In this document: one piece after another, positions 1 through 10,778 of the stretch
How the letters are laid out: each line of letters starts with the position of its first letter
Position numbering within the stretch: position 1 is the first letter of the stretch
Assembly (NCBI GenBank): GCA_026027325.1
Contig: JAMSLZ010000012.1
Span: 310,001 to 374,000 of the forward strand
Reading direction: 5' to 3'
From: Actinomucor elegans
Lineage: Eukaryota; Mucoromycota; Mucoromycetes; Mucorales; Mucoraceae
Length of the DNA stretch: 64,000 bases
Program-made: the position numbers and the translations under genes
The notes under the pieces: model-generated
The model's database searches: none
The model's input: the letters and a program-made list of their open reading frames with translations, nothing else
Told to the model about the DNA's origin: nothing

Positions 1-745
1 GGGAATGAACTGTCCAAACTTGATTGGATTACGAGGATTTAAATTAATGTCCGTCAGTATCATATAATATTGTATATTTGCATCAGTAAAATGCGTTAGA
101 TCAAAGATTTCCGAGAAAAACGATAGATCAACACACACCCCTTACAATAATCTCATTTTTCAAATTGTTAGATGCTACTGACTGTAAGTACTCCAAGCCC
201 ATTCAAACATAAAGCGGAGAATAATGTGATGCCCTGGGTACTACACCCGACATCACAATCATTCCTAAACCAACAACAGATCGAAATAGCAGAATGACTT
301 CTGGATAAAACCTAGAAAAGAGTCTGTTGTTTCTAATGAATCAACTTTTGTCATCGTACGTCGAGATAGACAATTATTGGAAAATTCCAAAGAAAAGTAA
401 TTATACGACTATTTGAATATAATAGTCTATTCACCAGCTAGGCTTAATTATAAAGCAACTGCATAATAATGTAACGTTTTGGTAATGAAGGCTATTGAAC
501 GCTTTGTACATCAATTGTAAGGCGTAAATAGCCTAGTTACTATTCAGTTTGAAAGAGGATATAGGAACGAAACTTGATGCCCCCCGGCGGAGATGTCCGG
601 TCCGAAGATGCATTCGCAACCGGAAAATGTCGAATTTTGTTTTCCAGCTCCAAGCCCAAGGGGAAAGCGCGTACAAGCAAAAGACCTCCAGCCAGATAAT
701 AGTAAACCTCCTCTTTCAGCTCTAATAAGCACCCATTCTATAACA
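1..745. other. Intergenic, upstream of eL24
   Basis: No convincing gene. The longest open frame here (minus, about 544-774) covers the eL24 start region, has no recognisable domain and is treated as chance. The last about 200 bases must hold the eL24 promoter and 5' leader; no clear TATA box was identified. Confidence 0.5.
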
Positions 746-1509
746 ATGAAGTAATGTATCCAATACAACATCAAAATACAACATGGATTATGGATGAATG
801 AATAAACAACGAACAGATGGATGACTGATGAGTTTTATTTCAAATGGATAGGCTTGAGATTTGCTCCTTCTCTGGTCACAAGATTTACCCTGCTAAGGGT
901 AAGACCTACGTCCGTGTCGACTCCAGGTAAAAAAAAAATCATTTTAAAGGTCTTGGGGATTAAGCTAACTCTTTGCTTTTTTTTTTCATGTAGAGTAAGC
1001 ATTCCAATCGATTCAATGCCAGATTATGTAAAATAACAAGACGATAAACTAACATTCAATTATTTAGACTTTCCGTTTCATTAACGGTAAGGCCGCCTCT
1101 TACTTCCTTCAACGTTTGAACCCCCGTAAGATCAGATGGACTGTTATCTACCGTCGTTTGAACAAGAAGGGTATGACTGAGGAAATCCAAAAGAAGCGTT
1201 CTCGTCGTACTGTCAAGCACGAACGTGCTGTTGTTGGTGCCTCTTGGGATGCTATCCGTGCTAAGCGTAACCAAAAGCCCGATGCTCGTGCTGCTGCTCG
1301 TCAAGCTGCCATCTCCAAGTCCAAGGATGCCAAGAAGGCTGCTGCTGCCGCTAAGAAGGCCGCTAACCCTGCTGTAAGTATTATGGATCGTTGGATAAAG
1401 TGAAAATCCTGTGTATTTACTCAATTCTTTACATTAGGGTTCTCAACCTAAGGTTAGCAAGCAACAAGCCAAGGGTTTCGCCCCTAAGGCCGCTGCCACC
1501 TCTCGCTAA
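746..1509 (+). CDS. RPL24: 60S ribosomal protein eL24
   Basis: Cytoplasmic large-subunit ribosomal protein, 152 aa. Exons read as 746-750, 852-926, 994-994, 1068-1373 and 1438-1509. The start [10 protein letters not shown], the [13 protein letters not shown] block and [10 protein letters not shown] are hallmark eL24 sequences; the tail is Lys/Ala-rich as usual. The AUG lies in a 5-nt first exon (ATGAA); splicing then restores codon AAG. The Arg of the VDSR-TFRF junction is split: AG ends exon 2, a single A at 994 is flanked by a tag acceptor and a gtaagc donor, and exon 4 begins ACT TTC. Both flanking introns have a CTAAC branch-like site. Skipping the A puts the conserved TFRFINGK segment out of frame. 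An unspliced ATG at 844 would give MDRLEIC instead, which fits the family less well. Confidence 0.96.
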
Positions 1510-1540
1510 ATTGCTACTTTTACAATCATTTATTCAAATA

Positions 1541-1546
1541 AATAAA
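1541..1546 (+). terminator. Polyadenylation signal of eL24
   Basis: A canonical AATAAA lies about 30 bases after the eL24 stop codon, inside an AT-rich 3' region. Confidence 0.5.
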
Positions 1547-2324
1547 ATGTGATAGTTCATTCTATTTCTAATTACGTGTCTATATATTGGTGATTGTGTT
1601 ATATATATATAAAATTAAAAGCTATTGCATAGTTATGTATAACTCAAAGAGGAGAAAGAAGCCTGCTTTGGTTTAATGACTAAAGGATATTATGGTGATT
1701 TATATTAGCCGACTTGGCAGTTACGATTGATATGGATAATAGAGCATATTATTTCCCTCTTGATTTGGGTTGAATATACACAGGAAGCACTCTATGCGTA
1801 ACAATATGGCTTGTATGGAATAGTATCATTCTAGTGTACTATTATCCGTTAGGTAATCCGAATAGGGCTCTGCTTTTACATGTGTAGGTGATAATACTTG
1901 ATTTCGCTTAATGGGAAAAAAGGCAAGGACATATTTGACCAGAGACTTATATACATAATTGAATTATATCCATCAAGAATTTAACGGGATTGCTTTAAAC
2001 ATTAAAACTAAAAGACTAGGCATAGCGCAAGAAAGGCTCAAGCGGACATGAAGCACACACCCATTAACAAAAGAAGGAAATAATCATTAGTTACATCAAG
2101 ACAAAACTCTTGCTCCTAAGTATCATTGCTGACGTGGTATAGATGTATCAATTTCATCACCAAAAGTCGATGGGATATTAAGCCAAAGACTCTCTCATGG
2201 TCAGAAATTGGCAGTTGATTATTGCTGGGTATAATCTATTGGTTGTGTTATAGTTAAACAAAAGTTTTGCCTAGATAACAATTGTAACAATTCATTTTGA
2301 GGATGGATTAATAACCAAACGCAA

Positions 2325-2735
2325 CATCATTTGAGAGATCTACAAAGTATTAGACCTAGGTTAATGAAATGCTTGCAATTTATAGTTAGTTATTGGCAAA
2401 TGAAATATATTGATTACACTCTTATTAGGTGCAGGTTTTGTAAGAGGCAACAATGCATTCTAAATATGAAATCTCAATTTGATGCGACATCTGACTCGAA
2501 TCGGCTGAGAGATCTATAAATTATATCTAAATACATACAAAAATAGACGCATTTTATCGTCTATCAATAATGTATAATATATTTTATTGTATTTCGATTA
2601 AATAATAGTTCCAAGAGATTCGAGGCCTCTTTATAAACTTGCACAAGAATTGGTCGAGAGATTTAGAATGTTAAACCGAAATTTTCAAATATATACTGAT
2701 TAGTAGCGTAGGTAGGGCATATATAAGGGTATGCG

Positions 2736-2772
<37 letters not shown>

Positions 2773-2840
2773 TTTCTAGAAATACATTTGGATAAGATAC
2801 AAGTAATCGTCTGATATCACAGATAACTCTACATGCGAAA
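2325..2840 (+). repeat. Single-arm relative of the 60-kb foldback element
   Basis: By eye this stretch follows the same order as the left arm at 60345-60700: a GATGCGACAT...CGGCTGAGAGATCTA block, an AATGTATAATAT-like block, a TTGGTCGAGAGATTTAGAA block, then a long T run and a TTCTAGAAAT...GATAAGATAC block. The match is degenerate, so it looks like an old copy. Confidence 0.45.
2739..2769. repeat. Poly-T tract
   Basis: About 31 uninterrupted T residues within the degenerate repeat copy. Length may vary between individuals or assemblies. Confidence 0.9.
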
Positions 2841-3781
2841 CATATATTAAATGATCTTTACGTGAAATTTGTTATTATACTAACTTATGCTTATCGTGAA
2901 TATTTGCCATATTAAAACTCGGAGTGAACCTTAAAACGCTAAATTACCGTCATCCAACAGAAATTGCAGTTACCTGGTAGTAAAAGTAATGTGCCTTTGC
3001 ACCATTTTTTTTCACACCATTAAAAACATTCTAGGAACATACTGAATATGATAATTATGTTTGGAGCTCTGCAGAGTATCCATTCGTATTTTGACAGAAT
3101 TTTTTTTGCATATAAATAATATCTGTGATTATAGTTTGTAAAACAGAGAGAACTTATTATTAGCGTCATATCAAGTGCAAATTCCGGGTTTTAAAGGAAA
3201 AAGACACATGGTATTCATACTATTCTAAAAGCGAATAAATTATAAGCGTTGTCGATACACTTTTGAATAAATCAAGTAAGAACTTTAGGTTTACAAGACT
3301 AAGCTAGAAAGCTTATTCAAAAACCAATGCTTGGGAAGTTGATACGAGTACATTAATCTGCGCTCAGAATGACCTATTGTTTCCGTTAAAGTCTCAGTTT
3401 CGTTGACAGTTATATTTTCATTACTGCTAAATACAATATAGCTTTATTTTAAGAGCCAAAAGGAGACTAATGCTTTGGTAAATGCTTCCGGATTCGATGT
3501 ACTTTGATTCTGGATACTACTATCAGTTCAAGTACGATGTACGTCATGTATAACCAATAATCTAGTAGGACCAATTTCTCGTGATCTAGTCTTTTCAGCT
3601 TATGACTGATCGTCATTAATGTACGCCAGAACTTAATCCAGGAAAGCATAAATTATAGGCCACTCTACGTAATAGTGACCAGATTGTTACTTGATCAGCA
3701 TGAATAAAGTCATATATAAATATGTTGTCTTTTACTTTCTTCATTATCTACATTAATATTATATCAATAGCATAAATTAAT

Positions 3782-4271
3782 ATGGGAAATACTATGAGCG
3801 CAACAGCAAGGAAAAGACAGGCTCATACTCCTAGACCAGTCAAGGCCAGAAAAAGGTATATGCAGCAGGTTGTATGGCTTGATCTATACATGCATTAATC
3901 CTTTTATATAAAGCCCTCGTAGGTTTGGATTCACCAAGAAACAACATGCCACTCCTGTTATCGAAAACACAAATCCTCGTCGCACTCGAAAGTTTGGCTT
4001 TGATGCTGGATCGAAAAGAAAACCTGCTGCTGTACATTCATCAACCAAACCATTCGCATTACGTATACTAAAGGCCAAAATTTCCCCTACTTCTAAAACT
4101 ACGCATCCAAAGAAAAACCAAACACTTGTAGACAAGTTAACTCCAGGTATTGGTAGTAGTAAACATCACCATCAAGCTAGTCCTACTAAGAAACGTGGTT
4201 TTGGAAGACGTACTGACCCGATTGCTACTGTGCCTACAAAAAGAGGCTTCTTTAGTAGGCGCAAGCAATGA
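3782..4271 (+). CDS. Small basic protein, unknown function
   Basis: Predicted 140-aa protein from two exons, 3782-3855 and 3923-4271, joined across a 67-nt intron (gtatat...cgtag) that restores an Arg codon. The product is rich in Lys, Arg, Pro, Ser and Thr, with repeated Lys-Arg-Gly-Phe / Arg-Lys-Phe-Gly-Phe clusters ending in KRGFFSRRKQ. It has no signal peptide or membrane segment. I do not recognise the family. The composition suggests a nucleic-acid-binding or nuclear protein, but that is inference only. The whole intron-spliced frame stays open to the stop, which supports a real gene. A second in-frame ATG lies 12 bases in. Confidence 0.6.
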
Positions 4272-4749
4272 ATTGGTTAGAACACACATGCCGATCTCTA
4301 TTTTAACATCCTACAACTATTTTAACATGCACTTTTCTTACCTATGTATCTATACTTCTATAATTATATAAACTTATATTTAATGGTTCAATATCACTAA
4401 TATTGCATGCACTTGGTAGAGCTTAAGATAATCTAAATATTACTGTCTATATACAATGTACACAGTTTGCTTAAGGAATAAGTAATGTTTAATTAGACAC
4501 CCAAACCCGATATGCGAGCTGTTTGATTGGATTGGGACGTTCAATTCATTTATGAGGAAACTTTACAGAATTCCAAATGACCAGCTAACTGTGGTCCCAA
4601 TGCTTATTCTAGATAATTTGTAGCATTAAAATACTACGTTTCTATTGATGAAAATGATATTTAAAATCGAAATATATACTTGAATTAGTTATTTCATAGT
4701 CATGGCAAATCGATGCTCTATTTAGGTCAAATGGCTGTAAACGATGGCT
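4272..4749. other. Intergenic
   Basis: AT-rich spacer between two genes whose 3' ends face each other; no coding or RNA feature seen. Confidence 0.5.
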
Positions 4750-5127
4750 TTAAACTTTTACTCTCTTGCAGCATTTCACTTGTGACGTTAAAAAATTACA
4801 ATTATATTGACCTGTGTTGCCATTATATATCCAATCTGAGCCGTAACTATTACACGTAGTTTGTCCACTGATGAGCAATCCAGCACAATAGGACCATTTG
4901 CATTCTGACCAGACCTCAGTGATTCCGCAACATTCATAGCGCTTTCCTACTTTTGCACTACTGTAGTATGTAAATTTGCCCGTTGCCCATGCTTCACTTG
5001 AAAAACTGCGTTTACAAGCCGTGTCAGCACTATAGAAGGATTCCCATCCTTGTGGTGTGTACGCACATATCTCTGCGCTAACAATACACGCGCTAAGAGA
5101 GAGGGCTGTTAGCATAGTCAACTTCAT
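4750..5127 (-). CDS. Small secreted cysteine-rich protein
   Basis: Single-exon ORF of 125 aa. Residues 1-18 form a typical signal peptide (basic start, Leu/Ala/Ser-rich core, VSA cleavage-like end). The mature chain of about 107 residues has ten cysteines (21, 38, 66, 67, 76, 81, 92, 110, 119, 120), including two CC pairs, and many Trp/Tyr/Gly, consistent with a disulfide-stabilised extracellular protein. I cannot place it in a named family; effector-like, cell-wall-binding or antimicrobial roles are all possible. It stands alone between unrelated genes. A TA-rich stretch lies just upstream of the start. Confidence 0.7.
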   Translation of the reverse strand: MKLTMLTALSLSACIVSAEICAYTPQGWESFYSADTACKRSFSSEAWATGKFTYYSSAKVGKRYECCGITEVWSECKWSYCAGLLISGQTTCNSYGSDWIYNGNTGQYNCNFLTSQVKCCKRVKV

Positions 5128-5675
5128 TTTTAATAATGATAGAAAGATAAGTTAGTTCAATAGAAGCATTAAGCATTATATATATTTTTTTTAATTCATA
5201 AGCTTGCATTGTGTAACTAACATCGAGGTATCGAACTTTTACGTACGTAGTCGGAAAGGGTGGCATTGCTTATTTATTTATTGATCACACTTACTGTATA
5301 AATACTCCTTTAGCTTGCGAAATTCTATTTTTCATTTAGCTATAAAAAAAGTGTATGGTCCCTATTTCTTTTACTTGGTTCGCTAGCGTATGTTTGATGA
5401 TCTTTGCATTACATTTTTCTGCTTCCTGAAATACTAGGAGCAAGCAAAAAAAAAAAAGTGGTAATTTAAGTTTGAGTCATGTACATTTACAAAGCATGGA
5501 ACAAGAAATCTCGCTGTTCATATATTACAATTTGCTTTTGATTTCTTTTTTTTTAATTGTTTTTTCTAAATACAAGTGTTGATTGAGGAATACAAAAAAG
5601 TAAATGTGTGTTTAAACAAACGAGTTGGTAAAATAAAGTGAATTATGAAAGTGATAAAAGTAAATAGTGAGTAGA
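5128..5675. other. Intergenic
   Basis: Holds the upstream region of the secreted-protein gene and the 3' region of the KH-protein gene; short T and A runs but no further feature. Confidence 0.5.
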
Positions 5676-8574
5676 TTAATCTTTGTTAGAAGCAGCGGCA
5701 GCAGCAGCAGCAGCTTCCTTTTCAGCCTTTTTGGCTTCTCTAGCAGCCTCTTTGGCAGCATCTCTAGCCTCTCTAGCGGCTCTTTCTTCAGCTCTTCTCT
5801 TATCTTCAGCAGCGCGCTTCTCTTCATATTCTTTGTGCTTTTGTTCTCTTTCTTTTCTCTTTTCTTGCTCATCCTTTTCATACTCATAAAGCTCCATTAA
5901 TTCTTCCTTGGCAGATTGTGCGTCCTTCTTGCCACCACGAACAGTGATTTCATTAGGGTTAGTAGGAGCGCCAGAAGGGCTCTCATCACCACGGTTACCG
6001 GACTTGGGGAATTTGATAAAGACGTTATACTTGTCTTCAAGCTTCTTGACATAGCGGCCACTGGGACCAATCAAGAAACGATGGAATTCCTTGGGCACCT
6101 TGAGAGAAAGAGTGACTTGATCAGCCAAGCTAGAGATTTGAGATTGGATACGCTCTTTAGCAGCTTCTACGTTGATCTTGGGGCCTTGAATAACAACCTT
6201 GACAGGAGCAACGTTCTTCTTGTCCTTCTTAGCAACCACCTTTTCCTCAGACTTGCCATTGTTGTTCTCTCCAATATCGATCTTGACAGCAAGGTCATCC
6301 TTGAGCTTATTGATATGGATACCAGCCTTACCAATGATATGGGCAGAGAAATTAGCAGGAATAAAGAACTCGGCAGTGTAAGGCTTTGAAAAGTCTTCGT
6401 CTTGAACGGCTTCATAAGCCTTTTGAAGTTGAGCAGTAACTTGGCTAACTTGCTTAGTAAGACCACGAACTTCGACCTTGTCCTTGGGGCCGAAAATGAC
6501 ATGGACATCAGATTCACCAACAATAGCATTCAAAGTAGTGTTTTTGGGACCGCGAAGCGATTCATGAAACTTGGCAGGGATGGTGACGGTCTTGGAGACA
6601 TAGTCGGAACAACCAGCAGCAATTTTGCTAAGTTCAGCAGCAGCAGCGTCAAGCGCGGCCTTGGCAGTAGCCTTATCTTGACCATCATAGACAAGTAAGA
6701 TACTAGCAGAGTTTTCCTTTTCATCAGGAACAATGATAGTAACATTGTTATCGGATTGAATACGATCAAGAGCAGCACGATGAGCAGAAAGAATGTATTG
6801 ATGAAGGTAACGTTCAACGCTAGCAAAACCAAATACTTCAGGTGTCAATTCGCGCAAGGTGTTGGAAACAGCCAACTGAGCAAGGGCAGCATCTTTTTCA
6901 ACCTTACTGACAAACTCGAGATTAACAGACTTTTTGAGTTCTTCGGGTTGAGGAACACCAACTTGGACGTTATGGTCGTTCTCGATCTTTTTGATACTCT
7001 TCTTGTTCAAAAGATACTTGAGAGCAAAACGAGCATACTTTAAGGCATCTTGGCCAGAAGACTTGTAGTTTTCGGTTAAATCTAAAACACTGACATGAAC
7101 AGCACGAGCCTTTTCCATAACACAAGTCAAACCCTTGACCAACTCGGCATCAGGACCACGAATAGTGACATTTTCAGAGGGATCATCAAGAGGAGGAAGT
7201 TCAACAGTACAGCCCGATTCATTTAGGATTTCCTTGAGGGTTTCACCATTCTTACCATAGAGATACTTGTGTTGACGCTTAGGGATGCTAATAGCGACAG
7301 TGCGACTGGTGTTCTCGATACCAGCATAACTCTTTTCAAGGGCTTGCTTGGCCAATTGGACCTTTTCTTTGTCTCCAGAGATAGAAATAGCAGTGTCACG
7401 GTTAGTATTGCCATCTACAATGACAGCTGGGATGTGAATCTTGACATCGAACTCTTGTTCCAATTGCTTGATATTGCAGTTTTGAGGGCCGGCAAGGAAG
7501 AGATAGTACTTACTATCAAAGGTATCAATTTTGATAGTTTGCTTGGCAGTCTAATTCAATAACCAGTCAGTATTATATACTCTCATCATTTGATTTCATT
7601 TACCTTTTCACCAACAATCTTTTCAATTTCTTCCTTTGCAATTCTGATACCAGCAGCATCACCCATAATGGTAACAATCACAACTTCTTCCGAGTTTTCA
7701 TCATTGTAAGAAAATTCTTCATCCTCTTTACGGGGGAAGTTGACGCGAGTGTTAGATATAGCCTCGATTTGCTTAAGGTTGGCACCCTTAGCACCAATAA
7801 TGAAACGACGAGTAGAAGCAGGCACAGCAATCTCAACAGTACGCTATACAGAACAGCATAAGTTATCGCGTCCTCAATTTTCAAACCCAAAAAAAAAAAA
7901 CTTACCTTGACAACGAGACCAGCAACTAATTCTCTCTTGGCTCTAGCAACTTCAGCAGGAGCACCTTGGATGAGGAAAGTAGTAGTACCAGCACGGTTAG
8001 TAGATGCGATAATGTTGGTACCAGTCTTGTTGATGACTTGTTGGATCACATCAGCACTGCTCTTGAAACCAAGAGGCTTGCTAGCCATGTTAGAGATTTG
8101 TTGGTTGGCAGGCAATTCAAGAACATCAGTCACTTGAGTAGCAGAGGCCTTTTTACCAGCGTTACCAGAGGCGGGAGCCATGGGTCTAGTACGAGTAGCA
8201 GTGGCTTGAGGAGCCTTGACGCGTGAGCTGGCAGCAGAAGACCAGCCACCAGTTTGAATAGGAGCGCGAGGAGAAGCAGAGAGAGAAGGGAAAGCAGATT
8301 CAGAGCTCAAATCGAGTTTCTTCATGGTCAAAACTTCCTTCTTGGGTGTAACAGTAGGTGTGATGGGCTTACCGATTGGAGTAGGGAAATCGCCAGCGAT
8401 GAGGGGTTCATAGGTAGAATTGTCCATAACAACGACGGGATCATCGGGAGAAGGAACAAAGAGATCTTCCTCGACGTGGGCAGGAGTAGATGAAGCAGGA
8501 TTAGCAGCTTGAGCGTGCAAAAGAGCCAATTGAGCAGAAGGTGGCAAAGAGTCCAAAGATTCGTTTGAAGTCAT
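5676..8574 (-). CDS. Multi-KH-domain RNA-binding protein (vigilin/Scp160-like)
   Basis: Predicted 927 aa in three exons: 8574-7906, 7843-7604, 7550-5676. The chain is a row of KH domains; clear ones carry the GxxG loop, for example RRFIIGAKGANLKQIE, KYLYGKNGETLKEI, SAHIIGKAGIHINKLK and RFLIGPSGRYVKKLE. The first about 150 residues are Ser/Pro/Ala-rich and probably disordered; the last about 90 are a charged Lys/Glu/Ala coiled-coil-like tail. Vigilin/Scp160 family members bind RNA at ER-associated polysomes and influence mRNA translation and chromosome ploidy control. The yeast protein is longer (about 1220 aa). The start was chosen at MTSNESLDS; an upstream extension lacks an ATG. A plus-strand frame of 157 aa at 5916-6389 is a shadow. 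Confidence 0.9.
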
Positions 8575-8881
8575 GATGAGAGTTGTACCGTAATAAACCA
8601 AGAAAAAGTGATATAAGAAACTAGTATATTAGTTTCAAGCAAAAACCTAACAAAAAGAAGAAAATAAAGTGTCTACAAGAAGTGTAATAAAGAGAAACAA
8701 GCTCGAGTCGCCCAGGTCAAGTTGATACGCAGTTACCCAAATACAATGTCGGCTGTTGAATATTATCATCCAATGATATGATTACAAAAAACGTAACGTG
8801 TCTGCTTCAATTGCGGTGAAATTGACCTTCAAATACAATATTCTTGAGATCAAGACACGATCTCGGTTCATTTTGCCTTTA
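8575..8881. promoter_or_regulatory. Bidirectional promoter region, KH gene / ALG10
   Basis: About 307 bases separate the divergent starts of the KH-protein gene (-) and ALG10 (+). No clear TATA box; the sequence must contain both promoters, which is inferred from layout only. Confidence 0.4.
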
Positions 8882-10589
8882 ATGTGGATTATTGCTCATA
8901 TACTAAACCTGCTCGCTACTGCAAAACTAATATACTCCCATGTGCCTGACCCATACATGGTAGAATGCAAGATCCATTCAAATTGTCAACTAACCTGATT
9001 GCTTGATAGGATGAAATATTTCATATTCCTCAGGCACAACAGTACTGCCAAGGGGATTACTATACCTGGGATCCTAAGCTTACTACTCCACCAGGACTGT
9101 ATGTCATGTATCACCTGTCAAAATGCAAAATTATTAAGCTTTCTCTCTAGGTATTTGATAAGCAATGTCATTGCATACATCGGAAATACGTTTCAATATG
9201 ATCTCTGCAGTGTGAACGCGTTACGTTTCACGAATATATTATTTGCCATCGGATTGTACTATGTTCTACAATCATTGATCACAACATTATCGCCTCAAAG
9301 CACCGCATGGAAGTCGCAGATGTATGCGTTGGCATTATCTTGGTTTCCCATCAGCTTCTTTTTTAATTTTGTGTACTATACTGATCCTGGTTCAACTTTT
9401 CTGGTTTTATGGTCTTATCTCTTGATTAAACAGAAAAGGTATGCCTTGGCTGGCATCATTGGCATGCTATCTTTGACTTTCAGGCAAACCAATGTGATTT
9501 GGTTATGTTTGTTTACTGTTGTTATCATCATTGATACCTTGACTGCTATAGACACTGACAATCGTAAAAAGAATGATATCAGTAGTGCTCTACTATTCAA
9601 CCCTTCTTGCTCAAGCATATCTAGTTCAAGTAATGTCTCTTTGAATTTGTATCTGAATACGCTCAAATAACATTTTGTTACTAGCACAAGTATTCAAAGC
9701 CATTACTACATTGATCAAGGGCACTCTCTGTCATTACACTGTCGTGCTACCTAATATTCTCACTTTTATACTGGCTATCGTTTCATTTGCTGTATTTTTA
9801 GTATGGAACGATGGTATTGTTCTTGGAGATCGTTCTAACCATATTGCTGGGCTTCATTTCCCTCAACTGTTCTACTATACTTCTTTACTATCGTTTTTCG
9901 CTGCACCTTGGACCCTTTCATTTACTGCCGTGGCAAATATATTTTTGCAATCTACAGTCAAAAGGTATACACCGGCATTCTGATGCATCATCACCTAATC
10001 AATGTATGATCTTAGTGTCTGCTATGGCCTATTCTCAACCGCAACTATATTATACTTGGTTCACAAATACACGTAAGAAAACGATCTGTTTTACCCTTGA
10101 TATCTACTAATTCATTTATTATTAGATATGAGCATCCTTTTCTATTAAGTGACAACAGACATTATACATTTTACATCTGGAAAAGAGTGTATAGAAGACA
10201 CTGGACAGTACGTTATTTACTTGCTCCCATCTACATGATTAGTGGTTGTTTGAATCTCCAGGTTTTTGGTAAGCTTTGATATAAGTCTGATGGAACAAAT
10301 AGATACTAACATGCGATAACAAGCTAACCACAATAGTGTGTTACTAACTTTTGGTTATATATTCGCACTTTTATTAACACTGGTGCCTTCTCCATTACTC
10401 GAATTCCGTTATTTCATTATCCCGTTTCTCTTTTACATGATTCATATCCCCCCTCCCTCTCAAGCATATCGTACACTGATGGCACTCGGTTTGTACCTTA
10501 GTATCCATATAATTTCTGTCTATCTTTTTCTAAATAAGCCATTCACTTGGTTACATGAACCTGATAAAATTCAAAGGTTTTTATGGTAG
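8882..10589 (+). CDS. ALG10: Dol-P-Glc alpha-1,2-glucosyltransferase ALG10
   Basis: ER membrane enzyme adding the terminal alpha-1,2-glucose to the lipid-linked oligosaccharide before N-glycosylation. Seven exons: 8882-8959, 9010-9107, 9151-9629, 9685-9964, 10016-10072, 10126-10268 and 10324-10589, giving 466 aa (human about 473). Family hallmarks: [16 protein letters not shown] after the first membrane helix, [12 protein letters not shown], the FRQTN block, [36 protein letters not shown] and [12 protein letters not shown] near the end. Many hydrophobic helices are seen. The DE of the N-terminal motif is created by splicing at 8959/9010. The open frame extends upstream of 8882 but has no ATG. 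The junction at 9629/9685 lies in a variable loop and is the least certain. Confidence 0.93.
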
Positions 10590-10778
10590 ATTCGGTCCAG
10601 GTTGAACCAAATAATAGAACTGCTTCTCCGTCACGGCCAGTTAATGGTCATCACGGCTACCATGGCAATCAATCGTAATAAAATTAGCTCGATTAACAGC
10701 TGTCAAAATAGTAGATCGCCGCTATTTTGATATAACCTTAAAAAAACAGTTTTAAGACGAATTTTATTGGTAGAGAAA

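Larger units (their letters stand above)
1510..3781. other. Gene-poor region with repeat remnants
   Basis: No coding region supported over about 2.3 kb. The stretch about 2325-2840 carries two copies of a dispersed motif (GAGAGATCTA preceded by GCRACAT) and a 31-T run, and resembles one arm of the foldback element near 60.3-61.6 kb. Short open frames (for example 2331-2519 and 3467-3649) show no domain or codon pattern. Confidence 0.5.

Noticed and set aside
1056..1424. 122-codon minus-strand frame antisense to eL24
   Set aside because: Exact shadow of the eL24 coding exon; Ser/Thr/Leu composition is an antisense effect.
5667..6698. Several Ser/Leu-rich plus-strand frames up to 157 codons
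   Set aside because: Shadows of the KH-protein gene on the opposite strand.
8798..8881. Upstream extension of ALG10 beginning at a GTG
   Set aside because: No ATG in that frame; the first ATG at 8882 gives the normal N-terminal membrane helix.
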